A stretch of DNA of 64,000 bases from Lineus longissimus (Eukaryota; Nemertea; Pilidiophora; Heteronemertea; Lineidae). The DNA lies in the NCBI RefSeq assembly GCF_910592395.1, contig NC_088308.1:25001501-25065500 (forward strand). Direction: 5' to 3'. The notes below the pieces were generated by a model, which worked only from the letters and a program-made list of their open reading frames with translations, did no database searches and was not told the origin of the DNA. Shown here piece after piece: positions 13,037 through 23,700 of this stretch (the first letter of the stretch is position 1; every line of letters starts with the position of its first letter). Made by a program: the position numbers and the translations under genes.

Positions 13037-15012
13037 AATCATGTTCTGCAACTTGATTAGGTGGTTGTTTCTATGAATTCATTATGTTTATATGAGATAC
13101 AGCCAGTATAAATAGCTTTTGTCCACAAATTACTTGTTTTGAAAAAGCTTCCCAGTATGATGATTGTCAAGTAAGTGACTACTGGAGAATACGTCGCTCA
13201 TGATATCATAATGGGGCGCAAACTAGGCTGAATGGCAAGGTATAGTGGGGTTGTGACTCTCCCTGCTTCCCCACTTGCAGTAGGTTCACCAGAACTTTGG
13301 GATCGATGGAACCTTCACAACTCAGTTCTACTCTACATCCTTAAAAGGACTTGCGTATTCAAAGCCATATGCAGATCAAGTTCACTGCTGGAGTCTTTCC
13401 TAACTGACTCATGTTCAGGGGGCACAGGCCCAATGTAACTTTCTGATGTCGTCAAGTCCGGACCTCAAGTGAAGCCAAGCCAAGAGTTGTTGAGGGACCA
13501 AAATAAGATACTCTCTATCAGGTCCATTAAGATCTTAATCAACATTCTCCATAATATGCACCATCATAACATATGGTAGGACATCCTTTCAGGTGGGACA
13601 CTGACTGATTACCTGGTTACCTGGTTACACCCCTCCAATTATTGGATCTGGCCACATTTCGAGGAGCAGGAGGTGGCAGCATGGTCGTCAAATTATGAGT
13701 TTCACTTTGAACCATGATACATTACAAACAACTCGTATTCTGAACAAACTATCCATACCAATAAATAACATTATATATTACTGACAAAATGAATGCAGAA
13801 CCACTCCAAAATACCGCACACATAACTTGCTATCGGTTTTTTTTAAACTCCCGCAGTAGACGCTAGGACAGCTCGCCAAGTTGAAATAATAAATTCACTC
13901 ATTAGCAAAATTAATTCCTGCATTCGGTAAACTGGCACAAATAACTAACGAAATTAGGCTACAATTAGAGAGATTCTGTTCTTTACAAAGAGTTAGCAGA
14001 ATACGGGAAAATTACTGTAAAGAATTATGACATGATTTAATTCTAACCTGAGACGACTTGGTCAGTGGTGGGCTTTGCGATGGAGGCTGGTTGTCTTCTT
14101 GAGTCATGCTTCAGCTCGGTTCCGCATCAGTTTTCGACGAAAATTCGACCTGCTAACGGCAAGTTCCTGTTCCTAGAGGTGACTGCTTCTTATATCTGTC
14201 TCCTCTATATCCTTCCAGGGATTGGGGTCGTAACACTGTTATTTTACGGCCAGAATAACAGATGCCCCCTGCTCGTTGATGATGCTAGCAGCCCAGAACA
14301 CCAATGGAGTAGGAATGGTCGATTGTGAAAATGTAGGGGGTGTTGGCTACCGGCATCTCAGGTGGACTGCTGACGTTTATACATATACATGTACATTGTT
14401 TCTGGGATGTTTTCCAATGGGGTCCCTGGGGGTTTCACTTACGTGGACTTCCACATTATATTTCAAACGAAAAGTATTGAGATGTTTATTTAAACGTCGT
14501 CTTTTTACTGATATCCTTAGCCTGATATAAGTATTCCATAACAGAACTCTTAAGAGTGGTAATAACCATAGTGATAATTTACAGTTAACCCATTTACACT
14601 GGCTGCATGGTTTAACACCTTCAGCGCCGAACCACGAAGATCTGCGTGGCCCAAATCCTCCCTCTTTGAGCTGGTTATCGGAGTCTCATGGACTTCATGA
14701 AAGAACTACACCATCGCCATCTTCAGGGCAAGGTAGGAACTGAAAAGACCAAACCATTGAATAAGAAAATAAAGCTGTTCCAACGCAGTGGGGGGTCTAG
14801 TTAGGATGATGCCATCATGGCAGTTGACCGAAGAAGCAGTTAGCTAGCACACAATGTCATAATTTCCACTAAAAGCCACTGAATAAGAAAATAAAGCTGT
14901 TCCAACGCCGGGAATTTTTAGGGGGGGTCGGGGGTGTAGGAAAAGGGGGTTATTTTGGTCTTTTTTTTCTTCATTTTTCAATCAAAAAATAATATGAAAT
15001 AAAGGAGTGTCG
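13037..15012. other. Spacer upstream of RPS24, no gene recognised
   Basis: Two plus-strand frames near 14065-14530 and one at 13232-13438 have no family similarity. A pyrimidine-rich splice-acceptor-like tract ends at about 13280, but no donor or conserved coding follows. A 29-bp direct repeat sits at 14759-14787 and 14880-14908. G-rich runs lie around 14920-14950. Confidence 0.45.
14759..14908. repeat. 29-bp perfect direct repeat, spaced 121 bp
   Basis: TGAATAAGAAAATAAAGCTG followed by TTCCAACGC occurs at 14759-14787 and again, identical, at 14880-14908. The sequence between contains AGTTAGCTAGCA. It may be a local duplication or a pair of transposon ends. Confidence 0.7.
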
Positions 15013-15207
15013 CTAACATAACTGTTTTGATTCAATAAGACCTTGTCTTGGAGAAGTTACTGCAAAAGACCTTATGCAGCATGTTACGTTAGATGTTACG
15101 TCCTGTTGGGACACGTCATCATCGCGTACATTCGGGAAAAACTCCCTAACGAGACCTAAGCTTGCAAAACCTAATATAGCCTCGCTTTCGTTCTTTTCAT
15201 CAGCCAT
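15013..15207 (-). CDS. Possible first exon of an unidentified divergent gene
   Basis: A minus-strand frame starts at an ATG (15207) in good context (CAATATGG) and runs 64 codons, beginning MADEKNESEAILGF. The composition is protein-like and acidic at the start, but no family is recognised. It may be spliced at one of several GTAAC donors near 15085-15100. It lies head to head with, and overlaps, the candidate RPS24 first exon, so the open frame could be chance within a shared promoter. No downstream exons were identified. Confidence 0.2.
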   Translation of the reverse strand: MADEKNESEAILGFASLGLVREFFPNVRDDDVSQQDVTSNVTCCIRSFAVTSPRQGLIESKQLC

Positions 15208-15224
15208 ATTGGATCGTCAACATG
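15150..15224 (+). promoter_or_regulatory. RPS24: Candidate RPS24 promoter end, TOP-like start and first exon
   Basis: The tract TTTCGTTCTTTTC at 15186-15198 resembles the 5' terminal oligopyrimidine start of ribosomal protein mRNAs. It is followed 24 bases later by ATG (15222-15224) and an immediate GT (15225), which matches the known RPS24 arrangement in which exon 1 carries the 5'UTR and only the start codon. The donor GTTCGT is weak. An alternative ATG|GTGATG lies at 15544-15548. Start-site mapping would decide. Confidence 0.35.
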
Positions 15225-17153
15225 GTTCGTTTCAAGATGTCAATACAAATCTGTCTATATCTTCACCATCTAAGAATCATCTGGCCTTAAAACACATTTA
15301 GATAAAAACTGTGTTTATTTATCTTTATCTTTGTACTTAAATTGTAGATTTTCAATGTCCGATTGACCCTTTATTTGATGGTGATTTTCGAAAGCCCTCG
15401 TACGTTTCATCCAGCAACCCACAGCGTACATTGACGTAGTACATGTAGTAGATCGTGTAGTGAGTGTATGTTGAATGTTGATTGTATGAATCCCCAGTCT
15501 GCAGACCGAGATCCGCATGCATTTTCTGCCTGCCGCATATCCCGATGGTGATGTCGTTCCACCTCACTGCCTGTGCTCGCCAGGTCCAGGCCCAGTCGAG
15601 TCTGAAAATGTAGATAATGATAATGCTAGCACTAGCACTTGGCAGCCAACAACTCGTGAACTAACCACCTGACTGAACCTCAAAGAACATGATTATGCTA
15701 ATCTATCCATTTTTGGACCATTTCAGAGTGAGGGTGTTGTCACTTTGCGAACAAGAAAGTTCATGACCAATCGCCTGCTTAGCAGGAAGCAAATGGTATG
15801 TATCCAGTTCGATTTAGAGAGTAAACTCATCGAGATCATCATTTCCGAAATGTGCGAATTCAGCCCAGATCTCTCTCTGCTGGGTGATAAGCATTGCAAC
15901 TGAGACTGAGAGTGAGAGTCCGGGGAAGTCCAGCCTGAAGAAAATCGGGGTTGGCATCAGTACAAGATTTAATAGTTGACAAAATGCTAGCTCAACTAAT
16001 AGATTATTCTGGGCCATGTGATCGTACAACATTTAGCAATTGCTGGGATTTCTTGTGTTTGTTCTGACTGCTGACCAAATTTAATGAATACTCTTTTTCA
16101 GGTGGTCGATGTTCTCCATCCTGGCCGGGCTACAGTCCCAAAAGTCGAGGTCCGTGAAAAACTGGCACGCATGTACAAAACCACTGCAGATGTAGTCTTC
16201 TCCTTTGGATTCCGCACAAAGTTTGGTGGCGGCAAGACCTCTGGCTTTGCCCTCATCTATGACAGTTTGGATTTTGCCAAGAAGTTCGAACCTAAATTCC
16301 GATTGGCTAGAGTAAGTAAACTACCTTAAAGAAGAGCAAGAACCAATACCAGGGTTCTGCCAATGGTGGTCAGCAGTGGTCGGGCCCATCCACTACTCCA
16401 AATGTCCGTCCACCAAAAGGAAAAATTAAGAAAAATCCATCCACCACATATATCTTTGTTTCAGCCATTTCAAAACTTGAAAAAAACCCAAAAAAAGATG
16501 AAAAAATATTGCGTCTCTGAACAAGCCAAAAAGTTGGGTCCCGTGATTTTTAAAGATCTGCATTAAAAACTTGTATCGGTATATGATCTGTCACGGCCCG
16601 GCGGGGAAACTCTATCAAAATCAGTAATTTATGCGCAGTTGAGACTTTTTTTCCCGCATGAGAAATAAGTGGAATGTGGTATTGTTATTGTGCACATTTC
16701 TAATCAAGATAAATTTTGGGTTATTTTGCAGCATGGACTCCATGATAAAGCTAAGAATCCAAGAAAACAGAGAAAAGAAAAGAAGAACAGGCAAAAGAAG
16801 GTCCGGGGAATTGCCAAGGCTAAAGTTGGTGGTGGCAAGAAGGTATGACACATTCATAAACCAGTTAACTTCGCTCACTTCTAGTGTTGGAATAACGTGT
16901 AATGGAGTGGTACAATGTAAAAGTTTTACCTGTGTCCTACAATACTCAGTGGATTCAACCCTACGTTTTTACACGAGTATGCATTCTTTGTTGTGTTGTT
17001 TGTACTTTGTCTAACTTAAAGATCCACGTCTTAGAGATTTAATACGGAATGTTCAAGTGATTTTTCCTGCTGTGGCTCATTTTAGTTTTAATCAGATAAC
17101 CTTTCCAGTAATTCGACCTAACTCTAATGCCTCCCTTTCTTCTTTTTCAGTAA
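15222..17153 (+). CDS. RPS24: 40S ribosomal protein S24 (eS24)
   Basis: Small-subunit ribosomal protein of the cytosolic ribosome. Exons: a proposed ATG-only exon (15222-15224), 15727-15795, 16102-16311, 16732-16842, and a last exon that opens directly with TAA at 17151-17153. The product is 131 residues, as usual for the family (130-133). Recognised stretches include [50 protein letters not shown] and a lysine/arginine-rich tail ending GGGKK. All internal junctions are GT/AG and frame-consistent. Only the first exon is uncertain. A start-codon-only first exon and a stop-codon-only last exon match the vertebrate gene structure. The gene is tail to tail with the USP22 homologue. Confidence 0.95.
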
Positions 17154-17460
17154 ACAAAAGGAGCTCTATTTCTGTTTTATAATGTAAAAAAATGTGGTAA
17201 AATATAAATAACAGAAAATACAAAAGATTCTTCTCTTCTCTCCTTCGTGACCAGTTCTGAAGCCAATGAATGTGAAATAAGTTTCTTTGGGCTTCAGACT
17301 TTTGAAGCAATTATTCTTTTGCATTTACATTCATTTGAAATCCCAAGGATGAGGAAGGATTTACACTGCCATATTGAGGCATATTCAGATATGCCACTCC
17401 TCTGGAGAGTTGATAGCAAACTTTGGCAAATTGACACCTTTTCTGATGTATTCTTCCCCT
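17154..17460 (+). other. RPS24: RPS24 3' untranslated region and flank
   Basis: AT-rich sequence after the stop codon. No canonical AATAAA is seen in the first 100 bases; AATATAAATAA near 17199-17212 and GAAATAAG near 17274 are possible variant polyadenylation signals. Confidence 0.4.
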
Positions 17461-17990
17461 AGTACACCATCACCCAGTCCTGGCACTGATCGATCTTCAT
17501 GATGGATTCTTCCTCGGATACACCATACCTTTTATCCTCCCCAAAAATCTAGTTTTTGGACGCACACTGTTTCCATGGATATGAATGGGCCTATCCTGTT
17601 CCATCATGATCTTGGTATTCATGTACTGAGGATGGTTTGGCGACTTGGTGTGGCAGTCTTCTAGGGCACCACCTCTTGTTTGGCCGTGTATGTGAGGAGA
17701 GGTCAAGTCACTGCCCACAAGAGGACAGATAGGTGCTAGCTCAGGGTGGTTTGTTGGGGGGAAAAACCTATCTTAGAGACAGATCAGTGTTGTGCTAGCT
17801 CTGGGCGATGGTGTATCAGGGGAATACAGATCAGTGCCAGCTCTGGGCGATGGTGTATTTGGGGGGGGGGGAACAAACCATCCTTGAGACAGATAAGTTC
17901 CAGAGCTCTGCTGGGAAACAGTCTAATGGGGGGGACAATATCCATCTTTGAGACAGGTCAATTTGAGAGCTATTGACCTAATGGTACCCA
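17461..17990. repeat. Degenerate tandem and inverted minisatellite downstream of RPS24
   Basis: A unit of about 45-65 bp built around GATCAGTGcCAGCTCTGGGC and GATGGTGTA recurs on the plus strand at roughly 17725, 17780, 17828, 17885 and 17945, often with a G-run (G11 at 17861-17871) and GAGACAGAT. Reverse-oriented copies lie at 17463-17495 and 17515-17530 (TACACCATCACCCAGTCC, GGCACTGATCGATC). The array is therefore palindromic overall. Confidence 0.6.
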
Positions 17991-20772
17991 ATATTTCAAC
18001 CACCCAGCAACAGTATGGGTACTGTCTCAATTCAGTCATATAACAAACAAGTTTATATATGAATACATTTATTGACATCAAATGTTTCATTCATTGCGAA
18101 TGAGCATCAGCAGACGGGTAAAGAACTTTTATTTTGGTACCTCGGCAATTCTGTGATAGTTCCTCCAAACTATGCAGGTTTCTTACATTACCTGTACTTG
18201 CAGATTTGCAATAATTCCAACCACCAATCTGAAGTGAATACCAGTGTCATGTCCATTTTATTCTGCAGCCGGGGAAACTCTACCGAATTTGTGGCAAATT
18301 TATTGACAATGGCCCAGTAGGTACACAATCATGTGTACCTACCCATTATGAACCCTGCTCAATTTCCAAGCATTTGGGAGCAGTAAGCAACACCCCAATC
18401 AATATTTATACCCAGGTCCAAGAGGAACATAAATGTATCTTCTTGGATACAGATACAGGAGAAGAGCCGCCTCCCCAATATCCCATTGTTAATACATGTA
18501 TATGTGAGGTTCTCTGTGTTTCTTTAGATGTACAGCTGCAGGATATGTATTTCACTAAACCTTTCAACTTCACAGCTACAGTCTACCATGAATACAAGAA
18601 ATCCATGCACTTAGACATTTATAAGTATATTTTTAATAGCCAAAGGTAGAATTTTAAATATCGGTGGGACAACTCAACCTTGACAAAAGTTGTCAGCCAT
18701 TCAATCATCAATGTTTCAGAAGTAAAGAGAAATATGAACAATTTGGTTAGAAATATAATGTAAATACTATTTGTCACTTGGATTTTACACACTTTAGATG
18801 GCTCACACACCAGGAACAGTGCCCTTTTCCAATCCGAGACTTGGAAAGAAAACAAAAATGAATGTTAGATTAGTTTTTCAAATTTAGTTTGAGAATAATA
18901 TGACGACATATTTCTCACTGATATGAACAGTTAAATTGTTTAGCGAATATGAGTGTTATCCTTTGTGTTGGCATTTTAAAACAGATTCAAACCAACAAAA
19001 CCAAAACCAACCAGTATGGAGAATTACAAACATCTGACGGGATAAATACAAACAAAATCACTCAAAAAAACATGTACATACGGACAGTATGCACAGGCAG
19101 TTGTCAAGTTCTTAGGCTTTATCCAGGGTTAGTTATAAAAGCAATACAAAATGAGGTAGATTACTCATTTCATATAACAATAACTAAAGCATAAAAATAT
19201 CAACTGAAAACAAAATAAATTTTCAAAAACGTTATACTCCACCTACATGTACATGTACATGTAGTATGTACATGTAGTACCAGTAGAGCCCTTTACCGCA
19301 AGCGCAGAACATGTTCTGGCAAAAATCTGACTGATACCACGACAGATATTCATACAGATTTCATTCCCACCTCTCATTTAAATCTCTCCTAAGAAGACAA
19401 TTTAACCACCAAGCCATCAAAAAATGAAATAGAGACAACTTTCACAACTACTATTAACCCTCCCTCCATCACCATACAGAGGTGACGGCAAAGGCAATGA
19501 TCATCCAGCTAAACTGAACAAACGTCACAACATTCATGCTAGCCTAATACACTTGTCTTACTCAATATCTACTCACATAGTAATCATCACAAGCTAGCAA
19601 TTTGCACAACCATACATTAGTGTCCAACCCGCGGACAAAAGAGCAAAATATATCACCAAGCAAGTACAAAAACTTTGAGACATCGACATCTACTATGCAC
19701 CAACAATAAATAGACATAAATAGTTATTTTGAGCAGTTGCGAATCAAAAATACAGGCAAAAATCGGATCACAATGTCTAGTTAAATGTTTGCGAAAATGT
19801 TTGCCTACCTCTAACACCTCATCAGATCGGATTGACAAAATTCCGACATCCTTTCCTACATGTATCAATAGTGAAACTGTCAGCCAAATGTACAATGTGA
19901 TGTGTTTCAGCTTTTTGAAATACTGGATGGAAAGAAAACCCTATACCCATCAAGGGAAGAATCACATTAAACTTAAATTTGTTTTCTAGTCTTAATTCTC
20001 TGTTGAATTAGAAGGCGGCATACATGTACATTGTATCTGCCCAGCATTCTTCACAGTTGAGGATTAGCAATGGAATTCTTCTTGGATAGCAAAATTGGAT
20101 TGCATAGCATAATGAGAACCCCACAATGCCATGTCCTCACAGCCTTATAGCAAGATTGGACCAACAGAAGGGCTAGACCATAGTCAAGGATCAAATCAAA
20201 CATAGTTAGAATGTAGCACTGGCAATTATATCACCGTTCTACAGGTACAAACAACTCTATGTAGAAATTCCAGCAGAAATTCTGTAGAACCAAAATCCGT
20301 CAACCTGACTGTTAAATGTTTGACTTGGTTCTGTCAAGCAAAATTTAGGATGGTAGTCCACACAAAAATGAAAGATAAAAATAATGGAAGCACTCTGGTA
20401 CTAAATAGAATACTTGTAGGCAAGGACAGTACGCAAAAGGTCAACTCATGGGGTCCGCCTTTGTTGTTCCAACATTAAAATGATAAACTCATTTAGCCAC
20501 CATCTCAAAGTTTGCTGACTGAGTGTACCTTAATAACAACATAGACAGTACAAGTTGCCAATTTTACCAACACATGTAGAAGATCGTTTTGAGGTAAACA
20601 GGGACAAGAGAAGGCAAGAACACTGCCTGAAAGCTTTCTTGTGTGAGTCAAGGTAGAGTTACCAATCCCTCCAATGCCCTCCTCAAGTACGGTGAAAAGT
20701 TCATCTTGACTGAAGAAGTTGATCACAGAAGATTGCACAAACAACAGCTGCAACAGCGCACATGCGCAGACG
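17991..20772. other. Convergent spacer between RPS24 and USP22, may hold the USP22 3'UTR
   Basis: No coding exon is seen. On the minus strand, AATAAA signals occur near 18068, 18258 and 18297. If one of them is used, USP22 would have a 3'UTR of about 2.5-2.7 kb, comparable to vertebrate USP22; this is inference. A palindromic ACATGT cluster lies at 19243-19280. Confidence 0.4.
19243..19280. repeat. Palindromic TACATG microsatellite cluster
   Basis: The sequence around 19243-19280 is built from overlapping TACATGTA words, including (TACATG)3 followed by a spaced TGTACATGTAGTAC. It is nearly self-complementary over its length. Isolated copies of the same word are scattered through the window (for example 14388, 20025, 39827). 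Confidence 0.7.
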
Positions 20773-23700
20773 TCACTCGTACTCGAGAATCTGTTTATGA
20801 TAAAATAACAGATACCTGCAACAAACAAATTGAGGATTATTATCTTTTTCAGATACAATTGTTTGAGTTATGGAGAGCTTGAACATTATCCAACAAATGA
20901 CCAGGCCGAGGCCTCCAAGCAACACGGTTTCCAAAGTCATTTGAGCAGGAACTCAGAAAAGAAACATCGCCATTCAGACATTTAAACTACAGAGAAGACT
21001 TACCCTTCACTATTGAGCACATCCATTCCATTTGCCTTTGTGATCAGATGGTCGTCACACTTGAACCACATGTCCTTGTGTTGTCTGATGAAACAAGTAT
21101 AATGTCCAGACTCAATCGTTCCACTGTGATTCACGACGGCAAAGAGGGAATACCTGCAGGCAAAAAGGGAGAAATGTGACCAGGACAACAAAAGGGCAGT
21201 AACATGCTGTCAGTTGTGCAATGAAAGTGACATCAAAGAACATACATCAAAGTTAAGTGGAACATCATTGGCCGCTAAGCCTTAACATTTTCACTGCCCA
21301 AGTCTGTCTCAAAGCACTTTACAACAACCGTGTCATCATAGGTCTCAATTGAGGTACTCTAAAGTACCCAAGAGAGTAGCTCATAGTCATATACCAGGCT
21401 CACTTCAGATCATCTTGAAAACATAGTGGCACAGAGACTTGAGATATAAATAATCAACAGTTGGATTGTGCATCAGATGGTTGAAATTAGTACACTAATC
21501 GCTTGAGGTGACTGGGTAAATATAGTCGGGTACTCACTTATTTTCAGATGAAAGACTTGTGGCTGATTCCTGAATAACCTGATTGACAAAGCCGTTGTTG
21601 TTACTTCTCGAGGAAGACATGAACGGTGTCATATCGAGTTCTTCAGGGAAAGATACAAAAGTTGAGATCTTTTTGTGATATCCTGTGGAATGCTCAAAAC
21701 GCTGCAATCAAAAGGAAAGCCAAAATGAAACGAAAATGTAAATTCTTATAAAGCAATTTATACTCCACAAGTCTCAAAGACCTTTACATTCACTCCCAAG
21801 CCTCCTCCAGAAGCTTTCTTTAAAACCCAATAGCACACATACTGCACTACACTAGGCCAATTTTGGCCAGTTTAGAGTACAAATTAGAACTAGTAGAGCC
21901 TTGAATGCATGACCTTCCAATCACAAACTGTACGTTCTCCCAGTTCCACTGTGTCAGTGCCCATGAAGGAGTGAGAAGATCACACCACTTTACACTTTAG
22001 TATACTCAAAATGGTTAATGAATTGTTAATGTAATCTAACAGCAGTAATTCATTCAGATCATTCTCATCCAAGTTAAAGACTACAGAACAATCACTTGAG
22101 GCACTGTACCTTTAAATGAAAGCAGGCAACTACTGGCAGTTTCTTCATGGTCAGCTGTTTGGTGGATTCCTGATAACTATGGCAATTACTACATTTGATT
22201 TTGGAAGAACTACCAAGATGTTCCGGTCTTGTAAACCTAAAATGTTGTAAAATCTTTATTTAGCATAATAAATGGAACCCCCGGTTTATCTTGCAAAGGA
22301 GTGAAGTGACTCGCCCATGGTCACAAGTGACATGTCACTCACTCACTGTCACCAGTGTCAAGCATCAAATCAAGAAATTCATTTAATGACAGACACATTC
22401 CCAACCTTATGCTTTTAGAAAAAGTTGACTTTATTGCATCTTCAGTGTAGAATCAGCACTCCTAAGCTTTCTCACCTTTTCAGGCACATTGTTAGTGAGG
22501 TAGGCTCATCAAGGTTAGCAAAGCTTCCATTGGAATCTGAAACAACAAAATAAAATCATAAGTAGATTATTGCAAACAAGTTTAGGTCACAGGGTCTAAA
22601 TGCCTCAATCCATAAGGGCATTTTCCCACTGTCGTCACCAGTAGGTTATTTTTCATCACTGACTGATCGCAAGGACTTAATGTAGTTTACCCCAGCAGCG
22701 ACCTCAGTGGCAATATATGGTCCAGTGGAATCAGACCTCAAGAGTAAAAATGCAGCAATAGAAAGACCAATGTCTACATGTCGACAGCTAAAGCTAGCGT
22801 AAAGATAAACATTCAGCAGGTTTATAGAACGCCTGAAGTATGTAATTTTCCTGAAACTTTGCAGTAATCAGAAAAATCTCAGAACCCCAAAAAACTCCTG
22901 TCTGAAAAAATTGTACATCACAAGCTGATTGCTTGATAACATCTCCCATTCTCGAAACTAAGAAAGCAAAGGCAAACAACCAGCCACAAGGAATAGACAG
23001 CATGCATTTTACTACACAGTATCATCACCATATGTGCATGAGTGGAATGAAAACAAAATTATGCCAAAAGAATTCTGATAACCACAAAAGTGTTTTGAAA
23101 AAACTTTTTGTCAATTTGAAACTTTTGACTATCCAAGACTGATATTCTAATTCTGTGTTTCCTACTTAAAAAGATATGTTTTTCTTTTGGTTAAAAACTA
23201 TTGGATCTGGAACTTTCATCCATGTGAATGAGATGAATCACAGAACTACACTCAAAAAGCATAGTAAAAGCAGAGGGAACAGAAAAAGTTAAGAAAACTC
23301 CAACCTACAACCAGGACTATCAAGTGTTTTCACATTCAAATTACGTAGGGTACTTTACACTGAAACAAATACATCAACAACTGCATGCAATGCTGATGTC
23401 AATGTGTAAATTTCATGTGTAAATATACTGTATTGCACGATACTATACCAGCAGCATGGCAGACACTTGTTGATATTTACATGAACAGAACAAGAAACAA
23501 GCAGGAAGATATATGTATGTCGTCACAAACACACCAGTAGAAATTAGAAAACATCCCAATGATGGTCCAAATCCGACATGCAATGTTCAGAACCAGTGTC
23601 CTTCAGTAAAATCAATGAAACTGTTATTTGAGACAAGCTCACATCACCCAGGTAGATCTGCTGAAAAATCACAGCCTGGCATACATCTAGGCATCAGCTA

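Noticed and set aside
14065-14530. Two overlapping plus-strand frames (87 and 84 codons)
   Set aside because: No recognisable domain and no splice-bounded continuation.
15541-15550. Alternative RPS24 first exon ending at ATG|GTGATG
   Set aside because: The donor is acceptable but no TOP-like start is nearby; the upstream candidate at 15222 fits the family better, though neither is proven.
15541-15620. Box C/D snoRNA in RPS24 intron 1 (GTGATGT ... CTGA)
   Set aside because: The C box is imperfect and no terminal stem pairs the ends.
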